Source: Actinocrinis sp046724665 (GTDB taxonomy: Bacteria; Actinomycetota; Actinomycetes; Streptomycetales; Catenulisporaceae). Taken from it: 14,644 nucleotides of DNA. This document shows, piece after piece, positions 9,376-14,644 of this stretch (within the stretch, counting starts at the first letter, position 1; each line of letters begins with the position of its first letter). The notes beneath the pieces were generated by a model. It had not been told where the DNA came from. It saw only the letters and a list, made by a program, of their open reading frames with translations, and did no database searches. Made by a program: the position numbers and the translations under genes. The stretch covers positions 1-14,644 of the forward strand of contig JBKOWZ010000086.1 of assembly GCA_046724665.1 (NCBI GenBank). The letters are read 5' to 3'.

Positions 9376-11349
9376 ATGATCAGGAGCCTGCTGGTCGCGA
9401 ATCGCGGCGAGATCGCCCGGCGCGTCTTCCACACGTGCGCCGAGCTCGGGATAACACGCGTCGCAGTGTTCTCCGACGCCGACGCCGACGCGTTGCACGT
9501 CGCCGAGGCGGACACGTCCGTGCGGCTGCCCGGCAACGCGCCGTCGCAGACGTATCTGCGGTCTGATCTGATCGTGGCGGCCGCGCGCGCTGCCGGTGCC
9601 GACGCCGTGCACCCCGGGTACGGCTTCCTGTCCGAGAACGCGGGCTTCGCGCGCGGCGTGATCGCGGCGGGTCTGACGTGGATCGGCCCGCCGCCGGAAG
9701 CCATCGAGGCCATGGGCTCCAAGGTCGGGGCGAAGCAGATCATGGACCGCGCCGGGGTGCCGGTGCTGCCGGAGCTCGACCCTTCGCAGATCGCTGCGCC
9801 AGACCTGCCGGTCCTCGTGAAAGCCTCGGCCGGCGGCGGGGGTCGTGGAATGCGCGTGGTGCGCTCACTGGACGCACTCGCCGACGCCGTCGCGGACGCG
9901 CGGATCGAGGCCGCGTCGGCGTTCGGTGATGACACAGTGTTCTGCGAACGCTTCGTCGAGGCCGGGCGGCACATCGAGGTGCAGCTGCTGGCGGATCGGC
10001 ACGGCACGGTGTGGACGCTCGGCGAGCGCGAGTGCTCGATCCAGCGGCGGCATCAGAAGGTTGTCGAAGAGACACCGTCGCCCTTCGTCGATGACGAGCT
10101 TCGCGCGCGGCTGTTCGACGCGGCGCGCACGGCGGCGAAGGCGATCGACTACGTCGGCGCCGGGACGGTGGAGTTCCTCGTCGCGGACGACGGGCAGTTC
10201 TACTTCCTGGAGATGAACACCCGCCTGCAAGTCGAGCACCCGGTCACCGAGTGCGTGACCGGCCTGGACCTGGTCGCGTGGCAGATCCGGGTCGCCGAAG
10301 GCGGCCGTCTGCCCGCCGAGCCGCCGCAACCGCGCGGGCACGCGATCGAGGTGCGCCTCTACGCCGAGGACCCGGCCGCCGACTGGCGCCCGCAAAGCGG
10401 CGCCCTGCACCGCTTCGAAATCTCCGGCGTGCACACCGAATTCAGCCTTGACAATGGCCTGCGCCTCGACAGCGCCGTGACCCACGGCTCCTCAATCGGC
10501 GTGCACTACGATCCGATGCTCGCGAAGGTCATCGCCTGGGCTCCCGACCGCGCTCAGGCGGCACGCCGACTCGCCGCCGCCCTCGCCGCGGCAAAGATCC
10601 ACGGCCTGCGTACGAACCGCGACATGCTCGTCAATATCCTGCGACACGAGGCCTTCCTCGCCGGGCACACCGACACCGCCTTCCTGGACCGGCACGCGTC
10701 TACCACCGTCGCGCTGCCGCTCGCCGACGACGCCGCTCACCGCGTCTGCGCGATCGCCGCCGCACTCGTGCAGGCCGCAGCCAACCGGCGGGACGCGCGC
10801 GTCGCACCCCGCCTGCCCTCAGGCTGGCGCAACGTGCCGTCCGCGCCGCAGCGCAAGGTGTACCGCTCGCGAGACTCCGAATACGAGGTCGCATACCGCA
10901 CGCTGCGTGGCCGTCACATCATCGCCGAAGACATCGAGTTCGTAGACGCCACGCCGTACCAAGTCACCCTCGAAATCAGCGGCCTGCGCCGGACCTTCGA
11001 CGTAGCGCTCTACCCCGGCCTCGTATGCGTCGATTCACCGCTCGGCCCGGTCACCCTCGTCCCAGTGCCGCGCTTCACCGAGCCCGCTCGCACACACGCC
11101 GTCGGCTCGCTGATCGCGCAACTTCCCGGCACCGTGCTGCGCATCGCCGTCGCGGTCGGGCAGCGCGTCACCGCGGGCGAGCCGCTGCTATGGCTGGAAG
11201 CCATGAAGATGCGGCACGCGGTCACCGCCCCCGCCGACGGCGAGGTCACCGAGCTTCCGGTCACCGTCGGCCAACAGGTAAATCAGGGTGCTGTACTAGC
11301 CGTCATCACACCCGCCATACCGCTCGCCGCCAGCGCACCTCAGGAGTGA
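9376..11349 (+). CDS. accA: Acyl-CoA carboxylase, biotin carboxylase plus biotin carrier (alpha) subunit
   Basis: The 657-residue product joins three parts. Biotin carboxylase (about 1-445) opens with LLVANRGEIARRV, and has the ATP-grasp glycine loop KASAGGGGRGM (149-159) and the catalytic EMNTRLQVEHPVTE (from Glu279). A middle BT-like linker region (about 460-575) follows. A C-terminal biotinyl domain (about 580-650) has the biotin attachment Lys611 in EAMKM. It carboxylates its own biotin with ATP and bicarbonate and feeds the beta chain just upstream. The size and order match methylcrotonyl- and other actinobacterial acyl-CoA carboxylase alpha chains. The ATG at 9376 has no clear Shine-Dalgarno in the 15-base gap, so translational coupling to the beta gene is likely. 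The next gene starts three bases after its stop codon. All key residues are intact. Confidence 0.95.
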   Translation: MIRSLLVANRGEIARRVFHTCAELGITRVAVFSDADADALHVAEADTSVRLPGNAPSQTYLRSDLIVAAARAAGADAVHPGYGFLSENAGFARGVIAAGLTWIGPPPEAIEAMGSKVGAKQIMDRAGVPVLPELDPSQIAAPDLPVLVKASAGGGGRGMRVVRSLDALADAVADARIEAASAFGDDTVFCERFVEAGRHIEVQLLADRHGTVWTLGERECSIQRRHQKVVEETPSPFVDDELRARLFDAARTAAKAIDYVGAGTVEFLVADDGQFYFLEMNTRLQVEHPVTECVTGLDLVAWQIRVAEGGRLPAEPPQPRGHAIEVRLYAEDPAADWRPQSGALHRFEISGVHTEFSLDNGLRLDSAVTHGSSIGVHYDPMLAKVIAWAPDRAQAARRLAAALAAAKIHGLRTNRDMLVNILRHEAFLAGHTDTAFLDRHASTTVALPLADDAAHRVCAIAAALVQAAANRRDARVAPRLPSGWRNVPSAPQRKVYRSRDSEYEVAYRTLRGRHIIAEDIEFVDATPYQVTLEISGLRRTFDVALYPGLVCVDSPLGPVTLVPVPRFTEPARTHAVGSLIAQLPGTVLRIAVAVGQRVTAGEPLLWLEAMKMRHAVTAPADGEVTELPVTVGQQVNQGAVLAVITPAIPLAASAPQE

Positions 11350-11352
11350 CCG

Positions 11353-12567
11353 ATGTCCTTCACCGAGCCCGACGAGCGGATCGCCCTACGCAAGGCCGTG
11401 GCCGCGCTGGCTCGCAGCTACGGTCCGCAGTACTACCTGGACCGAGCCCGCAGCGGCGGGCACACCACCGAACTGTGGGACGAGGCGGGGCGGCTCGGCT
11501 ATCTCGGCGTCGCGGTCCCCGAGGAATACGGCGGCGGCGGAGGCGGCATCGGCGACCTGGCCGCCGTGTGCGAGGAGCTGTGCGCGGCGGGCACCCCGCT
11601 GCTGCTGATGCTGGTCTCGCCGGCGATCTGCGCGACGGACATCGCACGCTACGGCACCGGCGAGCAGAAGCGCGCGTGGCTGCCGCGCTTCGCGACCGGC
11701 GAGGTCCGCATGTCGTTCGCCATCACCGAGCCCGAGGCCGGATCCAACTCACACCGGCTGACGACCACCGCACGCCGCGCCGCGGACGGCGGCTGGCTGC
11801 TGAGCGGCCGCAAGGTGTTCATCTCCGGGGTCGATGAAGCGGAAGCGGTCATGGTCGTCGGCCGCACCGAGGACGCCCGGACCGGCCGGCTGCGCCCCGC
11901 GCTGTTCATCGTGCCGACCGATGCGCCAGGGTTCGAATACCGGCGGATCGAGATGGACCTGATCTCGGCCGACCGGCAGTTCGGCCTGTTCCTCGACGAG
12001 GTCCCGCTGCCCGCCGAAGCGCTGGTCGGCGCCGAGAACGCGGACCTCGCCGCGATGTTCGCCGGGCTCAACCCCGAGCGCATCATGGGTGCGGCGTTCT
12101 CCCTCGGCCTCGCCCGCTACGCACTGGACAAGGCGGTCGCCTACGCCCGGCAGCGCAACGTGTGGGGCGTGCCGATCGGCGCGCACCAGGGTCTGGCGCA
12201 TCCGCTGGCGCAGATCAAGATCGAACTCGAACTCGCGAAGCTGATGACGCAGAAGGCTGCCGCGCTCTACGACGAGGGCGACGACTTCGGCGCCGGCGAG
12301 GCGGCGAACATGGCCAAGTACGCCGCGGCCGAGGCGGCGATCAGGGCGGTGGACCAGGCGGTGCAGGTCCACGGCGGCAACGGGCTGGCCGCCGAATACG
12401 GGCTCGGATTCCTGGTCGGCAGCGTGCGCGCGTCGCGGATCGCGCCGGTCAGCCGGGAAATGGTGCTCAACTTCGTGGCCCAACACAGCCTGGGCCTGCC
12501 CAAGTCCTACGGACCCTACGAGTCGCGTGAGTCACGCGAGTCACGCGGGAGCGCCGACGATGGCTGA
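11353..12567 (+). CDS. Acyl-CoA dehydrogenase, isovaleryl-CoA dehydrogenase-like active site
   Basis: The 404-residue flavoenzyme has the standard three-domain layout: an all-alpha start (WDEAGRLGYLGVAVPEEYGG), FAITEPEAGSNS at 122-133 for flavin and substrate contact, and a helical C-terminal domain with RQRNVWGVPIGAHQ (266-279) and QVHGGNGL (338-345). Glu242 in LNPERIMGAA aligns with the catalytic Glu254 of isovaleryl-CoA dehydrogenase. The place used by medium-chain enzymes (YEGT) reads SREM instead. This favours a branched acyl-CoA substrate and places it as the step before the carboxylase. AGGAG at 11342-11346 lies six bases before the ATG. The C-terminus ends in three ESR repeats and overlaps the TetR gene by eight bases. 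Mycobacterial FadE12-like enzymes have a similar RIAPVSREMVLNF end (from memory). Confidence 0.93.
   Translation: MSFTEPDERIALRKAVAALARSYGPQYYLDRARSGGHTTELWDEAGRLGYLGVAVPEEYGGGGGGIGDLAAVCEELCAAGTPLLLMLVSPAICATDIARYGTGEQKRAWLPRFATGEVRMSFAITEPEAGSNSHRLTTTARRAADGGWLLSGRKVFISGVDEAEAVMVVGRTEDARTGRLRPALFIVPTDAPGFEYRRIEMDLISADRQFGLFLDEVPLPAEALVGAENADLAAMFAGLNPERIMGAAFSLGLARYALDKAVAYARQRNVWGVPIGAHQGLAHPLAQIKIELELAKLMTQKAAALYDEGDDFGAGEAANMAKYAAAEAAIRAVDQAVQVHGGNGLAAEYGLGFLVGSVRASRIAPVSREMVLNFVAQHSLGLPKSYGPYESRESRESRGSADDG
12520..12546 (+). repeat. Three 9-bp tandem units at the dehydrogenase C-terminus
   Basis: GAGTCGCGT, GAGTCACGC and GAGTCACGC follow each other in frame and encode ESR three times just beyond the conserved end of the dehydrogenase (LGLPKSYG). 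The array lies immediately before the Shine-Dalgarno GGGAG (12547-12551) of the TetR gene. Confidence 0.8.
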
Positions 12568-13195
12568 GCCGCGCGAACCCACCCAGGACCGCAGCCGCGC
12601 CACCCGCCGCCGACTGCTCGACGCGGCGGTCGAGTGCCTCGCCGAATTCGGCTGGTCCGGCAGCACCGTCGCGGTCGTCGCGCAGCGCGCGGGCGTCTCC
12701 CGCGGGGCGGCCCAACACCACTTCCCGACCAGGGAGGACATCTACACCGCGGCGATCCGGCACGTCGCCGAGACCCGCATCGCAGAGCTGCGCGAATCGG
12801 TGAAGCAGTTGCCGAAGGGTCCGGCACGCACCGAGGCACTCGTGGAACTGCTCGCCGACCTGTATACGGGCCCGAGCTTCCGCGCCGCGCTGCACCTGTG
12901 GGTCCAGGCCTCGACGGATGACGGGCTGCGCGACCGTGTCGTCCCCCTTGAGGAACACGTCGGCCGGGTCGCGCACCAAGCCGCCCTCGAAGCTCTCGGC
13001 GCAGGCGAGAGCGACCCCGGCTTGCGCGAGATCGTCCAGGCGACACTCGACCTGGCCCGAGGCCTCGGCCTGGCCGGACTGCTCACCGACGACGCCCGCC
13101 GCCGCAAGCACGTCGTACGAGCCTGGGCCGGCATGGTCGAAGCCTCGCTCAACCAGCCAGACCGACAACGAGAAAACGGATCCGCCACACCATGA
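12560..13195 (+). CDS. TetR-family transcriptional regulator
   Basis: The 211-residue product has a TetR N-terminal DNA-binding domain: helix RATRRRLLDAAVECLAEFGW (13-32), then the helix-turn-helix at about 34-57 with STVAVVAQRAGVSRGAAQHHFPT, the usual G-V-S-x-G-x-x-x-x-HF pattern. The remaining 150 residues form a helical ligand-binding domain with no recognised motif. It lies within the catabolic operon between the dehydrogenase and hydratase genes, so a role as local repressor relieved by a pathway CoA ester or acid is inferred. The 9-bp inverted repeat at 5944-5967 is its best candidate site, which would make the operon autoregulated. The ATG at 12560 has GGGAG eight bases upstream; the earlier in-frame GTG at 12527 adds 11 residues that only read the upstream gene's repeat out of frame. 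It overlaps both neighbours. Confidence 0.93.
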   Translation: MAEPREPTQDRSRATRRRLLDAAVECLAEFGWSGSTVAVVAQRAGVSRGAAQHHFPTREDIYTAAIRHVAETRIAELRESVKQLPKGPARTEALVELLADLYTGPSFRAALHLWVQASTDDGLRDRVVPLEEHVGRVAHQAALEALGAGESDPGLREIVQATLDLARGLGLAGLLTDDARRRKHVVRAWAGMVEASLNQPDRQRENGSATP

Positions 13196-14406
13196 ACGAA
13201 CCCGCACACAACAACCTAGTACATCGCAGCACAGACACAGATCGCGGCGTCACGACGATCACCCTGGACTCGCCCGCCAACCGCAACGCACTCTCCGCGC
13301 AGTTGCTGCGAGAGCTGCGCGGCCACCTCACGGAGGCGATCGCCGACGACGCGACGCGGGTCATCGTCCTCGATCACACCGGACCGGTGTTCTGCGCGGG
13401 CATGGACCTCAAGGAGGCACGCGGCGGCGTCTCGGAAAGTCAGGGCACGCACTTCCCAGCACTGCTGGAACAGCTGTGGTCGAGCCCGAAACCGGTCGTG
13501 GCGAAGCTCGCCGGCCCAGCCCGAGCCGGCGGCATCGGCATCGTCGCGGCCTGCGACGTGGCGATCGCGGCCGACAACGCCACGTTCGCCTTCTCCGAGG
13601 TACGCATCGGCGTAGTGCCCGCGATGATCTCGGTCACGGTGCTGCCCCGCCTCGCCCCCCGCCAGGCGCACGAACTCTTCCTCACCGGTGAGACCTTCGA
13701 CGCACAGCGCGCGGCGAACATCGGCCTGATCAACCGCGCGGTCCCCGCCGACCGCCTAGCCGAGGAGGTCGCGCGCTACGCCGAAATGCTCACACTCGGC
13801 GCCCCCAACGCAATCGCCGCGACGAAGGCCCTCCTAGCCGACCGCAGCACCAGCACGTACCAGACCACCACCAAGACCACCGCCGAGACCACCGCCACGC
13901 AGGGCATTCAGCTGCACGAGGAAGCGGAAGCGCCAGGCGCTATGACGCCGCACAAGGAGACAGCACAGGCTACGGCCACGCACGAGGGAGCAGCACAAGT
14001 CGCGGCCACTCACGACGAGACACCACAAGTCACAGCCACACACGAGGAGACACCACAGGCCACGGCCACTCACGAGGAGACAGCACAGATCACGGCCGCA
14101 TACGACGAGACACCACAGGCTACGGCCGTGCACGAGGAGGCGGCACAGGTCACCGCCACGCACGAGGAGACACCACAGGCCACGGCCATGCACGACGAGA
14201 CAGCACAAGTCATTGCCACGCATGACGAGACACCGCAGGCTACGGCCACGCACGAGGAGGCGGGACAGGTCACGGCTATGCACGAGGAGTTCACGCGCAT
14301 GCGGCGCCTCTCAGAAAAGCACTTCGCAAGCGATGAGGGCCGCGAGGGCATGCGCGCCTTCGCCGAAAAGCGCCCCCCGCGCTGGGTCCCTAAACCATCC
14401 GAGTGA
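13192..14406 (+). CDS. Enoyl-CoA hydratase/isomerase with a long internal repeat insertion
   Basis: This 404-residue product is a crotonase-family protein split by an insertion. Residues 1-219 form the core: oxyanion loop GPVFCAGMDLKE, then AGPARAGGIGIVAACD (107-122), then FAFSEVRIGVVP (132-143). Glu136 matches the second catalytic Glu of enoyl-CoA hydratase; the first Glu position is Gly116. Residues about 220-363 are foreign to the family: a Thr-rich stretch, then eleven 10-residue repeats. From 364 the normal family end resumes (EEFTRMRRLSEKHF, FAEKRPPRWVP). Without the insert the protein is about 260 residues, the usual length. ATGA overlap with the TetR gene and lack of a clear ribosome site suggest translational coupling. 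Its likely job is hydration after the carboxylation step, as in methylglutaconyl-CoA or isohexenylglutaconyl-CoA hydratase. Whether the insert is tolerated, functional or damaging is unknown. Confidence 0.9.
   Translation: MNEPAHNNLVHRSTDTDRGVTTITLDSPANRNALSAQLLRELRGHLTEAIADDATRVIVLDHTGPVFCAGMDLKEARGGVSESQGTHFPALLEQLWSSPKPVVAKLAGPARAGGIGIVAACDVAIAADNATFAFSEVRIGVVPAMISVTVLPRLAPRQAHELFLTGETFDAQRAANIGLINRAVPADRLAEEVARYAEMLTLGAPNAIAATKALLADRSTSTYQTTTKTTAETTATQGIQLHEEAEAPGAMTPHKETAQATATHEGAAQVAATHDETPQVTATHEETPQATATHEETAQITAAYDETPQATAVHEEAAQVTATHEETPQATAMHDETAQVIATHDETPQATATHEEAGQVTAMHEEFTRMRRLSEKHFASDEGREGMRAFAEKRPPRWVPKPSE
13951..14290 (+). repeat. Eleven-unit 30-bp in-frame tandem repeat inside the hydratase gene
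   Basis: Eleven full units of exactly 30 bases start at 13951 and end at 14280, and a 10-base partial unit follows. Each encodes a version of HEETPQATAT (residues 254-363). Positions Q6 and A9 are constant in all units; H1 becomes Y once. No unit has an indel. From unit 4 on, fifth residues alternate P and A/G, giving a 60-base dimer. Codons such as ACA, CCA and ACT are more frequent than in neighbouring genes. A degenerate relative (HEEAEAPGAMTP) may start at 13915. Confidence 0.95.
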
Positions 14407-14412
14407 ACAATT

Positions 14413-14441
14413 CCGATTATCCGATTATATGCCCCGCATAT
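14413..14441. repeat. Small direct and inverted repeats after the hydratase stop
   Basis: CCGATTAT occurs twice head-to-tail (14413-14428), and ATATGC/GCATAT with a CCC loop (14427-14441) makes a 6-bp stem. It could act as a weak terminator of the operon, but the stem is short and AT-rich. The region 14407-14600 is clearly lower in GC than the rest and has no convincing gene. Confidence 0.35.
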
Positions 14442-14465
14442 CATATGTACCTTGCTAGCCCCACA

Positions 14466-14534
14466 CACTCGGATAACCTCATGCGCCCAGATAATCTCAC
14501 GCACTTGGACAATCCGCACTCGAATAATGCCAGC
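14466..14534 (+). repeat. Degenerate 18-bp tandem repeat downstream of the operon
   Basis: About four copies of a unit like CACTCGGATAATCTCACG begin at 14466, 14484, 14502 and 14517 (the third is three bases short). The GATAA/GACAA/AATAA core recurs at 14472, 14490, 14508 and 14523. Copies one and two agree at 13 of 18 positions. It is non-coding as far as can be seen. Confidence 0.5.
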
Positions 14535-14600
14535 GGGTTAGCCTCAATCCTTCATGCAGGGCCTTAATTTACCCGACTGGCCTGCGAGGATGCACCGAAC

Positions 14601-14644
14601 CTGTCTCTTATACACATCTCCGAGCCCACGAGACCCGCGGTTCT
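14601..14644 (+). other. Nextera adapter read-through (sequencing artefact)
   Basis: Bases 14601-14619 equal the 19-base Tn5 mosaic end, and 14620-14634 equal the Nextera read-2 adapter tail CCGAGCCCACGAGAC. The last ten bases (14635-14644) fall exactly where the i7 index is read. This is library adapter left on the contig end, not a mobile element. Genomic sequence should be taken to stop at 14600. Confidence 0.97.

Noticed and set aside
13951..14280. CRISPR array (regular repeats of 30 bases)
   Set aside because: The units are contiguous with no spacers, lie in frame inside a gene and no cas genes are present.
13834..14519. Two 149-codon minus-strand frames rich in Cys/Leu/Val opposite the hydratase repeat
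   Set aside because: A 30-bp repeat without stops keeps several frames open, so the regular Cys/Leu pattern simply mirrors the plus-strand array; no start signals seen.
14601..14634. A Tn5 mosaic end that might suggest a transposon boundary
   Set aside because: It is followed directly by the Nextera read-2 adapter tail and index-like bases and then the sequence ends, so it is library adapter.

Overview
The window is a high-GC actinobacterial chromosome segment, Streptomyces/Catenulispora-like in gene style. The signs are GTG starts, four-base start/stop overlaps, a DUF574-type methyltransferase of the kind multiplied in filamentous actinomycetes, and a papain-like C1 protease. No tRNA, rRNA, CRISPR or insertion sequence was seen. 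The last 44 bases are not genomic: they are a Nextera sequencing adapter followed by index-like bases, so the right edge is an artificial contig end.

Left part (1-5900), mostly single-gene units. A truncated secreted protein runs off the left edge on the minus strand. A 329-base divergent spacer separates it from a C1 (papain-type) cysteine protease with an intact Gln/Cys/His/Asn set. A DUF2461 protein follows, probably translated from a leaderless mRNA. Next is a secreted GH3 beta-glucosidase behind a recognisable promoter with a LacI/CebR-like operator at the transcription start, then a DUF574 SAM-dependent methyltransferase behind a perfect 11-bp inverted repeat that overlaps its -10 box. 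Strong hairpins close the protease and GH3 genes.

Right part (5944-14406), one compact operon of six genes that overlap or lie 15 bases apart or less: an AtuA-family protein, acyl-CoA carboxylase beta chain, biotin-dependent alpha chain, acyl-CoA dehydrogenase, TetR regulator and enoyl-CoA hydratase. A 9-bp perfect inverted repeat just upstream is a good candidate operator for that TetR protein. Dehydrogenation, carboxylation and hydration in this order is the chemistry of leucine (isovaleryl-CoA) and acyclic-terpenoid (citronellyl/geranyl-CoA) catabolism. The acyl-CoA dehydrogenase has its Glu at the isovaleryl-CoA dehydrogenase position. No HMG-CoA lyase is present and the true substrate cannot be read from sequence.

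The most unusual feature is in the last gene. The enoyl-CoA hydratase is 404 residues instead of about 260, because about 140 residues sit inside its C-terminal helical region. These are a Thr-rich leader plus eleven perfectly phased 10-residue repeats (30 bp each, partly arranged as 60-bp dimers), after which the normal family C-terminus resumes in frame. Smaller in-frame tandem repeats end two other genes of the operon (18 bp in the AtuA gene, 9 bp in the dehydrogenase gene), and a degenerate 18-bp array follows the operon. Repeat growth at gene ends therefore seems to be a local habit of this locus.
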